A DNA stretch of 25,362 bases, taken from assembly GCA_011330645.1 (NCBI GenBank), contig DRQB01000006.1:1-25362 (forward strand), given 5' to 3'. The notes beneath the pieces are model-generated. The model was not told the DNA's origin, made no database searches, and saw nothing but the letters and a program-made list of their open reading frames with translations. The translations under genes and the position numbers were made by a program. Source of the stretch: Campylobacterota bacterium (lineage in GTDB: Bacteria; Campylobacterota; Campylobacteria; Campylobacterales; Sulfurovaceae). Positions 1-7,841 of this stretch are shown piece after piece (the first letter of the stretch is position 1; each line of letters starts with the position of its first letter).

Positions 1-3000
1 GATTAAAAAACAACACATACAACCCTGGCAACACCAAAAGTGTCAGTACGGTTGAAGAGATAATCCCTCCAGTAACAACCACAGAGAGTGGGTACTGTAT
101 CTCTGAGCCTACGCCTGTGGCATAAAGGAGTGGTAAGATACCAAAGAGTGTGGTAAAGGCTGTCATGAGTACAGGTCTTAGGCGTAGTAAGGTAGCATCT
201 TTGACCAAATCGATGATTTTTATGGTAGGGAACTTTTTGCGTAGTTCATCGATAAATGATACCAAGACGATACCGTTGAGTATGGCGATGGCAAAGATGG
301 CTATAAAACCTACTATGGCTGAGACAGAGAGATAAATGTCAGCTAACAAAAGTGCAGCAATCCCTCCCATGAGTCCCAGTGGTACACCTAGTAAGATGAG
401 AAAAGCTTTTTTAAATGAGTTAAAGGCGGTGTATAGCAGTAGCAGTATGAGTAACAAGGTGATAGGGATAATCATCGCTAATGTCTTGGTGGCTTCTTGC
501 ATATTTTTAAAGTCACCTGCCCATTTTATGTAGTAGCCATCAGGTATGTTCACCGTTGCTTTTATTTTTTTGTCTGCTTCTTCCACAAAAGTGGCAATGT
601 CTCTGCCTTCGACTTCTAAGGAGAGTACCATATAACGGCTCAAGTCTTCACGTTTGATGAAGGCTGGCCCTTGAATAGTAGTAATGTTGCAGACCTCTTC
701 AAGGGTCACTACCTTACCAGAATTTGAACGAAGTATGAGCTTTTTAAGTGTATCTATGTCTTGTTTGGCATTTTGTAGTTTAGCGACAATACCAAAACGT
801 TTGATACCCTCTATTTTTTGTGTGACAGCCTCTTCACCGATACCATAACGAATGACCTTCATCACATCTTCTACACTCAGTCCATAGCGTGAAAGTGCCA
901 AGTAGTCTGGCTTGATGTTGATTTGGGCTTGTCCTAACTGTGTTTCTACCTCTGCATGGTCAAGTCCTTCTATGCCACGTAATACACCTGAGATCTCTCC
1001 CGCGATTTGTGACATCACTTTTTGGTCTTCACCGTAAATCTTCACAGCAAGTTCAGCACTGACTCCTTCAAGTAGCTCTTCGATACGCATGGCGATAGGT
1101 TGTGTAGAGATGAACTGCAGGTAGTTAAACTTCTTTTTGAGCTTTTTAGTCATCTCTTTATCAAGTGCAGGGATTTCTTTAAACTCTGGATTAAGTGTAA
1201 GAAGTACTTCCATATAGTTGGCTTGTGCCGTCTCACCTTTTTCACTCCGTCCTATCATGGAGAGGACAGAGAGTACTTTTTTAGGATACGTTTTAAGTAT
1301 AAAGTTTTCTATGGTTTGCGCATTCTCTACACTTTGGGTGAGTGCTGTACCTGGAATAGCGATGACTCTGTACATAATGGTCTCTTCATTAAGCTCTGGC
1401 ATAAATTCACGTCCTTGTTGGGTGAGTAGCGCAGCAAGAGCAAAAAAGAATAAAAAGACAACAGTGACAACCGATTTTGCATACTTCAGTGTGAAGTTCA
1501 AAAAAGGTGTATAGACAGCTTTAATGACACGCATCAGTGGACTGTTAGAGTGTTTACCCACTTTGAGCATCATATAAGAGAGTACAGGTACTAAAAGAAG
1601 TGCGACTGCCAGTGAGCCAAGCATGACAAATACAATGTCCAATGCCATAGGCGTATAGAGTTTACCTGCAAGCCCTTCGAGACTCAGTAGGGGGATAAAA
1701 ACGACTGCAATGATGAGCAGGGCAAAGAGTACAGGCTTGGCAACTTCTGCTGTCGCTTCTGCGATGATGCTTGCTCTGTTTGCGTCAGGGTTGTCATGGA
1801 GTAGTCTAAAGCTGTTTTCCACCACCACTATGGTACCATCCACAATCATCCCTATGGCGATGGCAAGCCCAGAGAGTGACATAAGGTTTGCAGACATACC
1901 ATACTCCTGCATCATCAAAAAGGCTATAAGTAAAGAAACAGGTAAAGAGAGTATCACGATAAAGGCAGAACGTAGCTCAAAAAGAAACAAAAAGAGGATT
2001 ATAGCCACCAAGATAGACCCTGTAAGTAGGGCAGAGGTCATCGTACTGACTGCTTTATGTGTGATTTGGGTTCTGTCATAAATGACATCCAATGTCACGC
2101 CTTTAGGGAGTGCTGCATTGACAAGTGGCATCTTCTTTTTAATGAGCTCCACTACTTTGGCAGCATTGGTACCTGAACGTTGTAAAACCATTCCAAAAAC
2201 ACGCTCTTTCCCATCTACAGAGACTGCACCAAAACGTGGCGCTTTGCCTTCTTGTATTGTTGCTACATCAGCAATGGTAACGGTTTTAGCATCTTTGGTA
2301 CGAATCACAGAGTTTCTAATATCATCTAAACTGTCATAGAGACCAGCACCACGTATGAGGTATTGTTCTCTATTAAACTCAAGGTATTGTCCTCCTACAG
2401 ATTGATTCGATTTTTCAAGGGCTTCTAAAACTTCATTGTAGGTGACATCTACACTTTGTAAACGTTTGGGATCTATGAGGACTTCATACTGTTTCTCATA
2501 CCCACCCCATGAGATTACTTCTTCTACCCCATCGACTGATTTAAGTAGTGGTGTCACTGTATATTCATGCATTTGGCGTAACTGACTTGGGCTATACTTT
2601 CCTGTTTTGTCTTTCAGTGCATACCAGAGTACCTGTCCTAGTCCTGTCGTGTTTGGACCCATGACTGGGGTTCCCCAACCTTTGGGGATATCTACTGTAT
2701 TGAGTCTTTCTGTAACGAGTTGACGTAAAAGATAGGTATCATAGTTATCTTCAAAGAAAATAGACACATAAGAGAGTCCAAAAATAGAGTTAGAAAGTAT
2801 CATCTTTACCCCAGGAAGTCCAGACATTGCTGCTTCTATAGGGTAGGTGATGAGTTTCTCTATATCTTCTGCCGAGTTTCCAGAACTTTCGGTATAGATA
2901 ACTACCTGTTTAGGAGTAATGTCGGGAAAGGCATCTACAGGGATGTTTTGGTAGGCTTTATAGCCAAATCCTGAGATGGCAATAAATAGAGCGATAATAA

Positions 3001-3043
3001 GGAATTTATACTGTATGAGCAGTTCAAAAAATTTATTCATCAT
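1..3043 (-). CDS. Heavy-metal efflux RND transporter, CusA/CzcA family (3' end outside window)
   Basis: Inner-membrane proton-driven pump of a tripartite metal exporter. The frame is open for 1014 codons and leaves the window at position 1; the family is about 1040 residues, so only a short C-terminal tail is missing. It starts MNKFFELLIQYKF and contains VDAFPDITPKQVV, the hallmark N-terminal HME-RND motif. Residues about 390-410 read LAIAIGMIVDGTIVVVEN, the TM4 proton-relay segment, and the end reads GSEIQYPLSVVVTGG. In TM4 the DFG of CzcA-type pumps is AIG, as in CusA, while the later Asp (VDG) is kept, so the metal cannot be assigned safely; monovalent Cu/Ag or another HME subgroup are possible. 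Two adjacent ATG codons (3043, 3040) follow AGGAG, which overlaps the stop of the adaptor gene; the second has the better spacing (7 nt). Last gene visible of the sco-czcI-tolC-mfp-rnd run. No frameshift was found at the points checked. Confidence 0.95.
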   Translation of the reverse strand, partial: MMNKFFELLIQYKFLIIALFIAISGFGYKAYQNIPVDAFPDITPKQVVIYTESSGNSAEDIEKLITYPIEAAMSGLPGVKMILSNSIFGLSYVSIFFEDNYDTYLLRQLVTERLNTVDIPKGWGTPVMGPNTTGLGQVLWYALKDKTGKYSPSQLRQMHEYTVTPLLKSVDGVEEVISWGGYEKQYEVLIDPKRLQSVDVTYNEVLEALEKSNQSVGGQYLEFNREQYLIRGAGLYDSLDDIRNSVIRTKDAKTVTIADVATIQEGKAPRFGAVSVDGKERVFGMVLQRSGTNAAKVVELIKKKMPLVNAALPKGVTLDVIYDRTQITHKAVSTMTSALLTGSILVAIILFLFLFELRSAFIVILSLPVSLLIAFLMMQEYGMSANLMSLSGLAIAIGMIVDGTIVVVENSFRLLHDNPDANRASIIAEATAEVAKPVLFALLIIAVVFIPLLSLEGLAGKLYTPMALDIVFVMLGSLAVALLLVPVLSYMMLKVGKHSNSPLMRVIKAVYTPFLNFTLKYAKSVVTVVFLFFFALAALLTQQGREFMPELNEETIMYRVIAIPGTALTQSVENAQTIENFILKTYPKKVLSVLSMIGRSEKGETAQANYMEVLLTLNPEFKEIPALDKEMTKKLKKKFNYLQFISTQPIAMRIEELLEGVSAELAVKIYGEDQKVMSQIAGEISGVLRGIEGLDHAEVETQLGQAQINIKPDYLALSRYGLSVEDVMKVIRYGIGEEAVTQKIEGIKRFGIVAKLQNAKQDIDTLKKLILRSNSGKVVTLEEVCNITTIQGPAFIKREDLSRYMVLSLEVEGRDIATFVEEADKKIKATVNIPDGYYIKWAGDFKNMQEATKTLAMIIPITLLLILLLLYTAFNSFKKAFLILLGVPLGLMGGIAALLLADIYLSVSAIVGFIAIFAIAILNGIVLVSFIDELRKKFPTIKIIDLVKDATLLRLRPVLMTAFTTLFGILPLLYATGVGSEIQYPLSVVVTGGIISSTVLTLLVLPGLYVLFFN

Positions 3044-3050
3044 TTCTCTC

Positions 3051-4238
3051 CTAATGACCGTGTTCGCCAAGAGAAGATTTGAGTATCATAGACTTCACAA
3101 AATAGACACCCTCAGAAACATACTCTTCACCTTCATTTAACCCTTTGACTGCTACATCATTTCCAACATAGGCTATGATATGAACCACTTTTGCTGTATA
3201 CGGTGCTTCTTCATGTTCACCATGCCCCTCATGACCTTCACCATGTTCACCTTTTTCTTTGTGTCCTTCGTCTTTATCGTGGTCTTCTTTCTCCTCATCA
3301 TGTGCGTGATCTGATTTTTCATCATGATGCTCTGCTGATTCATGCTCTTTTTCGACAAAAACAACCCATTCTCCTTGATATAGACTTAAGGCAGATTTTT
3401 TCACCATTACCGTTTCTATTGTAGGTGCCAGTGAGATGTCCATTTCAGAAAAAGCCCCTAGTAAAAGATGTGAAGAAGTATTATCAATGCTAAAAAGCAC
3501 TTGAGCACGTTGGGTTTCTATATCTATCGTAGGCAAAAGTTGTACAAACGTTGTAGGGTATGATTCTTTATCTATACGTAACCAACCTTTCGTTTGTGCA
3601 TCTACTTTCATAGCATCTTCTACACTTAGATAGGCTATAGCATAGTAATGACTTTGATTCACCAGTGTCATAAGCAATGTTTGTGCATTTACATTGCTAT
3701 GAAGGGGTGCAACTATTTTTCCTACTATACCATTGGCATGAGCATACAGTACAAATTTATCTGTTGCTTTATGTAAATTTTTGACATCAATCCCTAAAGA
3801 ATGTAACTGAGAAGCTAAGGCATTTTGTTTTGAACGTATCTCTTGAAGTGCAATAATAGCTTTACTTAAATCATTTTGAGAGGCTAGACCTTTCTTGTGA
3901 AGTTTCGTCACTGCATTTTTTTGATTTTGTGCAGCATGTGCCTGTTGGAGCAATGCAAGATATTGCGCAGACATTTTAGATAGAGTTATGGACTCGATGA
4001 GTGCCACTTTATCTCCTTTTTTTACACTTTGACCTGCTTTGACATAGTAGGCTTCTAAATGTCCTGAAAGACGAGAAACAATATCTTGTTTCTGATTGGA
4101 AAGTTGGGTGATTTTAGCATTAGTGCGCACCATCTTCCCAAGAGGTTTACGTTGTGCATGTTCTACTTTTATCTCTGAAGAGAAGGCATAAGTATTCAAA
4201 GCCAAAAAAGTTAGGGGTAAAAGTAAGTATTTAGTCAT
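3051..4238 (-). CDS. RND efflux membrane fusion protein (CusB/CzcB-like) with His-rich insert
   Basis: Periplasmic adaptor joining the RND pump to the TolC-like channel. 395 aa. A signal peptide covers about residues 1-20 (MTKYLLLPLTFLALNTYAFS). Residues about 53-83 are the first half of a lipoyl-like domain (SGHLEAYYVKAGQSVKKGD), followed by a helical hairpin (about 85-160) and the second lipoyl half and beta-barrel (about 165-290). Residues about 298-345 form a His/Glu/Asp/Lys-rich stretch with more than ten His that interrupts the C-terminal membrane-proximal domain, and the protein ends GEHGH. His-rich loops of this kind occur in CzcB-type adaptors and suggest Zn/Co/Ni/Cu binding (inference). 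The ATG has AAGGA at 7 nt and overlaps the tolC-like stop by 8 nt, so translation is probably coupled. Seven bases separate its stop from the pump start. Confidence 0.93.
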   Translation of the reverse strand: MTKYLLLPLTFLALNTYAFSSEIKVEHAQRKPLGKMVRTNAKITQLSNQKQDIVSRLSGHLEAYYVKAGQSVKKGDKVALIESITLSKMSAQYLALLQQAHAAQNQKNAVTKLHKKGLASQNDLSKAIIALQEIRSKQNALASQLHSLGIDVKNLHKATDKFVLYAHANGIVGKIVAPLHSNVNAQTLLMTLVNQSHYYAIAYLSVEDAMKVDAQTKGWLRIDKESYPTTFVQLLPTIDIETQRAQVLFSIDNTSSHLLLGAFSEMDISLAPTIETVMVKKSALSLYQGEWVVFVEKEHESAEHHDEKSDHAHDEEKEDHDKDEGHKEKGEHGEGHEGHGEHEEAPYTAKVVHIIAYVGNDVAVKGLNEGEEYVSEGVYFVKSMILKSSLGEHGH

Positions 4239-5406
4239 TGTATTGTCCTTGTATAAAACGAAGTTCTATTTTTTTTGTATTTATCATTTTTTGTGTTTGA
4301 AGTAAAGATTTACTTGTTTGTATCAATTTATTTTTTGTATTCATCATCTCAAATATTGAGCCTTGTGCAATTTTATATCCTTCAAGCAATAAACTATTGA
4401 GAGATTTTTGTTCACGTTTGAGTATTTTAAGTGCTTGGTACTGGGTAGAAAGTTCTTTAATAGAAGATTTAAGCATCTGTCTTTGTGCATGTAAATCAAG
4501 TTTTAATTGTGCATTGTCCAGTTTGAGTTGCTGCATTTTCAATCGTGCGAGGGCTTTCTCTTCTTCTTTATTATTACGCACAGGAAGAGGGATAGAAATA
4601 CCTAGTCTGAAGATAGACTGGTCTGGTTCTTTTTCTATGCCTGCTTGTAATGCATAGGCGTTAATACTATTGTTATTCATACGCATTTGACTTTGAAGGA
4701 GTTTTTCTTTTGCTAAAAGTATTTTTTCTTTGGGTGTAAGGTGTTTACCGCTTTTTGTACCCGCACTTACCGAATAGATAAACTTTTTTGACAAAGTAAC
4801 TTTTTTCTTAAATCCCCCAATAGCTAGAAGTTGATAATACAAAGATTGCATGGCTTGTTTTGTAGTATGTATCTGTGCTTTGAGCGTCAGTGTATCTGTT
4901 TTGGCTTGTAAATAGGATACTTTAGTCTCGGAGCCACTCTTATAGCGTTCTTTCACTATATGTGTCACTTTACGTGAAAGCTTGTATTCATCCTGTAAAA
5001 GTGAAAAAAGTTTACTCTGATAGACATACTCAGTATATAAACTTTCCAAGGTTTTTATAAATCCTGCTTTGCCATTTGTTACATAGGCTTCTTGTAGAAG
5101 TCTGGAGGCATAGGCTTTGTCTTCTAGCGCATTGTAATACCCATTGGTTCGTATACGTTGAGAGGCACTTAGGGCATATCCATAAGCAGAGGATGAAAAC
5201 CTAGGATTAAACTTAGAAATTTCCATATTTAACGCAGGATTTTTTGTTCTAAGCATCCGTTTATTTTGTTCATCTGTTGTTTGTAATGATAATGCTTTAC
5301 TTTGAAGCACATTGGAGTGTTTAAGTGTATATTTTTTAAATTTTGCATAACTCATACCAAAAGAGGAGAGTGTCAAAATTAAAAAAACTATGCCGATTTT
5401 TTTCAT
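4231..5406 (-). CDS. TolC-family outer membrane metal efflux protein (CusC/CzcC-like)
   Basis: Outer-membrane channel of the tripartite exporter. 391 aa, with signal peptide about 1-21 (MKKIGIVFLILTLSSFGMSYA). The rest is long amphipathic helix in two repeats, rich in Lys/Gln/Leu, with the typical RYKSGSETKVSYLQAKTD segment near residues 155-172 and the matching second-repeat segment GYKIAQGSIFEMMNTKNKL near 343-361. These helical-hairpin boundary motifs (Y..G....) are characteristic of the OEP family. AGGA sits 6 nt before the ATG. It is first of the three RND subunits, overlaps the adaptor gene by 8 nt, and follows the CzcI-like gene after 75 nt. It is slightly shorter than E. coli CusC and has no lipobox, so it is probably not lipidated. 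Confidence 0.9.
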   Translation of the reverse strand: MKKIGIVFLILTLSSFGMSYAKFKKYTLKHSNVLQSKALSLQTTDEQNKRMLRTKNPALNMEISKFNPRFSSSAYGYALSASQRIRTNGYYNALEDKAYASRLLQEAYVTNGKAGFIKTLESLYTEYVYQSKLFSLLQDEYKLSRKVTHIVKERYKSGSETKVSYLQAKTDTLTLKAQIHTTKQAMQSLYYQLLAIGGFKKKVTLSKKFIYSVSAGTKSGKHLTPKEKILLAKEKLLQSQMRMNNNSINAYALQAGIEKEPDQSIFRLGISIPLPVRNNKEEEKALARLKMQQLKLDNAQLKLDLHAQRQMLKSSIKELSTQYQALKILKREQKSLNSLLLEGYKIAQGSIFEMMNTKNKLIQTSKSLLQTQKMINTKKIELRFIQGQYND

Positions 5407-5481
5407 AGTTGTTCCTGTAATGTAAAATATTAATTGTTGTTCGTCACTTTAAAAAAGAGAACGAGGGTGTGGTAACGCGGA

Positions 5482-5802
5482 TTAAGCTATAGGAGGTTTC
5501 ATGCTTGTTTTTTTGAATGGAGGGGTGTAAAGTGTTGGTTTTTCTGTGAGTAAAGTTTTGGTATGTTTTACATCAAAATGTATTGCAACATTAGATATGA
5601 TAGCCATAAAATGAAAGAGATGATGTAATTCACACAAATCACCACAATCTGTAGCATGTGCTTGTTCTGAAACATACTCATGGGCAGTTTCATGATGACA
5701 GGTATCTTCAGTAGCGATAATAGAGGCATGTGCAATGTTGAAGAAGAGAGAAAACAGTAGTAAAAATTGTATCACGTGTTTCTTCACAGATATGCCTTTC
5801 AT
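5482..5802 (-). CDS. Small exported Cys/His-rich protein, CzcI/CopL-like
   Basis: Probable periplasmic metal-binding or regulatory accessory of the RND system. 106 aa from the ATG. The signal peptide is clearest if translation starts at the in-frame GTG at 5787 (MKKHVIQFLLLFSLFFNIAHA), which has AAAGG at 7 nt, better than the ATG's weak site; I keep the ATG as the outer bound. The mature part has C35-H36-H37-E38, then H41, H49, C53, C57, H60, H61 and H64, followed by a Pro-rich tail ending KPPIA. The order CxHE...DCxxxC...H plus a Pro-rich end matches small proteins encoded next to czcCBA (CzcI) and in the CopL/DUF2946 group; this assignment is from memory of the pattern. It lies between sco and the tolC-like gene, consistent with a role in the same metal response. 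Confidence 0.75.
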   Translation of the reverse strand: MKGISVKKHVIQFLLLFSLFFNIAHASIIATEDTCHHETAHEYVSEQAHATDCGDLCELHHLFHFMAIISNVAIHFDVKHTKTLLTEKPTLYTPPFKKTSMKPPIA

Positions 5803-5835
5803 TTGTTTCTTTTAGTCTAGCTAAAAAGGTTTTGA

Positions 5836-6603
5836 TTAATCCTTAAGAGAATTACTTTTTTTACGCAGGTAAAAAAAGAAAAATGCTAAAAATAAAAGAA
5901 CACTTACCAGTCCTATAATACGGGTTGCTTTGTTGACAGCACTGTCAGCTTCTGGTGTTTTCGTAAAGCAAAAAGGAGCATTATTTCTAAGAATCGCTTT
6001 TCTGGTACGTCCTTTGACTGCTTCATGGATTGCCATAGTAATATCTGCAGGAAGTTGGTCCATACCTTCTAAATACCCCGTAATCTTACCTTTGGGTGAA
6101 AGTACCACAATCATAGCAGGATGAATATAACCAACCTCACCACTTTTCATAGCTACAGCTTTATATTGAAAGCCAACATGTTCTGCTAATTTACCTGAAC
6201 TGTTATTTTCACCAATGACAAAGTGCCATGCATCCTGTACATAATCGCGATGCATAGTATGAAGAATATTTTTCTTTTTTCTCACAGCCAGAGAGGGGGT
6301 TTCATTCTCCGCAAAATCCACAGAGATAACTTTATAGTCTGTATTTTCTGCCAACTTCACTTTACTTAGTGCCTGAGCGAGTTCATTGAGCTGAGGCGTA
6401 CAAATACCTGCACATCTAAAATAGTTCAGTGTTAAAAGGGTTGGTTTGCCATCCATGAGTTGTTTGAGTGTTACCTGTTTAGAGTCTTCATCAATAAACG
6501 TTAAATCTAAAGGAACCATGGTTCCTAATTTTTCATTCACGCCTAATGTTTGGTTTGAAAAAAGTTGCATGGTGAGTAGTAGTAAAAGGAAGTATTTTTT
6601 CAT
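5836..6603 (-). CDS. SCO1/SenC-family copper chaperone
   Basis: Thioredoxin-fold copper-binding protein; relatives deliver Cu to the CuA site of cytochrome c oxidase or act as thiol-disulfide proteins. 255 aa. The signal sequence is residues 1-18 or so (MKKYFLLLLLTMQLFSNQT). The copper ligands are visible: C64 and C68 in YFRCAGICTPQLNEL (CxxxC) and H161 in VGYIHPAMIVVLSPKG. A C-terminal TM helix lies at about 229-247 followed by RKK, so the domain is in the periplasm with a C-terminal anchor rather than the N-terminal anchor of mitochondrial Sco1. A third Cys, C212 (NAPFCF), precedes the helix. It heads the sco-czcI-tolC-mfp-rnd run; no oxidase gene is nearby, so here it may serve copper handling with the exporter rather than oxidase assembly (inference). 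The Shine-Dalgarno site is weak. Confidence 0.92.
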   Translation of the reverse strand: MKKYFLLLLLTMQLFSNQTLGVNEKLGTMVPLDLTFIDEDSKQVTLKQLMDGKPTLLTLNYFRCAGICTPQLNELAQALSKVKLAENTDYKVISVDFAENETPSLAVRKKKNILHTMHRDYVQDAWHFVIGENNSSGKLAEHVGFQYKAVAMKSGEVGYIHPAMIVVLSPKGKITGYLEGMDQLPADITMAIHEAVKGRTRKAILRNNAPFCFTKTPEADSAVNKATRIIGLVSVLLFLAFFFFYLRKKSNSLKD

Positions 6604-6634
6604 TGGTAGTACTTTGTTTTAAGTTGAGTAACAC

Positions 6635-6640
6635 ATTATA
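6635..6640 (-). promoter_or_regulatory. Candidate -10 box of the sco-RND operon
   Basis: The minus strand reads TATAAT here, 31 nt before the sco ATG. There is no good -35 hexamer 17 nt upstream, but the upstream stretch is T-rich, which is usual for Campylobacterota vegetative promoters. It predicts an RNA start near 6628 and a leader of about 25 nt. Confidence 0.5.
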
Positions 6641-6658
6641 GTCAATGCCACTTAAAAA

Positions 6659-6672
6659 TACACAGTAGTGTA
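6659..6672. promoter_or_regulatory. Dyad TACAC-N4-GTGTA upstream of sco operon, possible operator
   Basis: A perfect 5-bp inverted repeat with a 4-bp centre lies 18 bp upstream of the candidate sco -10 box, that is around the -35 region. It resembles the TACA/TGTA arms of cop boxes, but the spacing is N6 between those tetramers, not N2. A metal-sensing repressor or activator site is possible; no matching regulator gene is in the window. Confidence 0.3.
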
Positions 6673-6738
6673 ATAAAAAAGCTTCTTTTGATGATGCGAT
6701 AAACTCTATCTTTATAAAAGTGTATATAAATGATAAAG

Positions 6739-7644
6739 CTATCGTTTGTAAGTCACTTTATTTAAATCACAGACATAATCATCCGTAGCATATTCTATCT
6801 GTATCGTAGCATGTTCTATATCATAATGATCATGCAAATAATCTTGTATTTCATCTAAAAAGGCATTATCAAGTTCTGATTTATTGCTTACAAGATGCAC
6901 GGTTAAGGCTATCTCTGTGGTGCTGAGTGCCCATACATGTAAGGCATGAATCTCTTCGATACTTGGTAGGGTAAGTAGATAGTTTTTGATACCTTCCATA
7001 TCTATACCAGAAGGGACTCCATCCATCGCAAGATTGACTGAGTCACGCAATAATCCCCATGTACCAACAAGAATAACTAAAACAATCACTAAGCTGAGTG
7101 TAGGGTCTAACCAGAGCCAACCTGTATACATAATGGCAATACCCGCTATCACGACTCCCAATGAAACCGCTGCATCTGCTGCCATATGAAGGTAGGCACC
7201 TTTAATGTTAAGATCATCTTTTTGACCTTCTCTAAAAAGTAGGGCAGTCACAGTATTAATCACCACGCCAATGGCAGCGACAATAATAACCGTCATACCA
7301 TCTACTGCCTTGGGGTCAGAAAAACGTCCAAAAGCTTCCCATGCTATAGCACCAAGGGCTATAAGTAGTAAAATTGCCGAAGTCAAGGAAGCTAAAATTG
7401 TGATTTTTCGTAAGCCATAGGTACGCTGTAAAGTTGGTTCTTTTTTACCTAAATAAAAAGCACCCCAAGCCAAAACAAGACTTACCACATCACTCAAATT
7501 ATGCCCTGCATCTGCAATAAGTGCCAAAGAATCAGCAACCACACCATAAATAGCTTCAATAATAACAAAAATAATATTGAGTGTTATGCCTATAGCAAAA
7601 GAACGATTATAATTTTTTATTTCACTTCCGTGGTCATGTGCCAT
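6739..7644 (-). CDS. Cation diffusion facilitator, CzcD/ZitB-like zinc exporter
   Basis: Proton-coupled efflux of Zn(II) or related divalent metals from cytoplasm to periplasm. 301 aa from the ATG at 7644; an upstream in-frame ATG at 7674 would overlap the preceding gene and lacks a ribosome site, whereas 7644 has AAAAGG at 7 nt and gives the usual MAHDHG start. Six TM helices are visible. The tetrahedral transport site is D45/H48-x3-D52 style in TM2 (IADAGHNLSDVV: D45, H48, D52) and H153-x3-D157 in TM5 (YLHMAADAAV). The HD/HD pattern is that of Zn/Cd transporters. The cytoplasmic C-terminal domain (about 205-301) has the IHALHVWALS strand. Only 4 bp separate it from the zinc-ribbon gene, so it is last in the permease operon. 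Confidence 0.95.
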   Translation of the reverse strand: MAHDHGSEIKNYNRSFAIGITLNIIFVIIEAIYGVVADSLALIADAGHNLSDVVSLVLAWGAFYLGKKEPTLQRTYGLRKITILASLTSAILLLIALGAIAWEAFGRFSDPKAVDGMTVIIVAAIGVVINTVTALLFREGQKDDLNIKGAYLHMAADAAVSLGVVIAGIAIMYTGWLWLDPTLSLVIVLVILVGTWGLLRDSVNLAMDGVPSGIDMEGIKNYLLTLPSIEEIHALHVWALSTTEIALTVHLVSNKSELDNAFLDEIQDYLHDHYDIEHATIQIEYATDDYVCDLNKVTYKR

Positions 7645-7648
7645 GGTG

Positions 7649-7828
7649 TTACCTTTTAAGTAAGATGAGTACAATAATAACTAAAAATGCTAAACCGATG
7701 AGTACTTTTTGTTTCATTGAAGTGTCTGCATTGTAGTGGGCATACTGGTTACTGTGACAGCCCACACAGTGGTCACCAACATAGTGCTCCCCACATTTTA
7801 CACATGTTTTTATTTCTTCTTTTTGCAT
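7649..7828 (-). CDS. 59-aa zinc-ribbon single-pass membrane protein
   Basis: Function unknown. The protein has a short N-terminal zinc ribbon, C9-xx-C12 and C21-xx-C24 followed by His25, then a linker and a single TM helix (about 41-57) ending KR. By the positive-inside rule the topology is ambiguous. The start at 7828 has AAAGG at 10 nt and lies 13 bp after the permease stop; a longer frame up to 7885 would overlap the permease end by 44 bp and adds no recognisable sequence. Sitting between a Cu/Zn permease and a CDF exporter, with 4 bp to the latter, it could be a metal-sensing or metal-donating partner of one of them (inference). Confidence 0.75.
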   Translation of the reverse strand: MQKEEIKTCVKCGEHYVGDHCVGCHSNQYAHYNADTSMKQKVLIGLAFLVIIVLILLKR

Positions 7829-7841
7829 AGCTATGATACCT

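Noticed and set aside
1100..2339. Several plus-strand open frames of 85-123 codons across the RND pump
   Set aside because: Antisense shadows of a gene whose codon frame and family motifs are clear.
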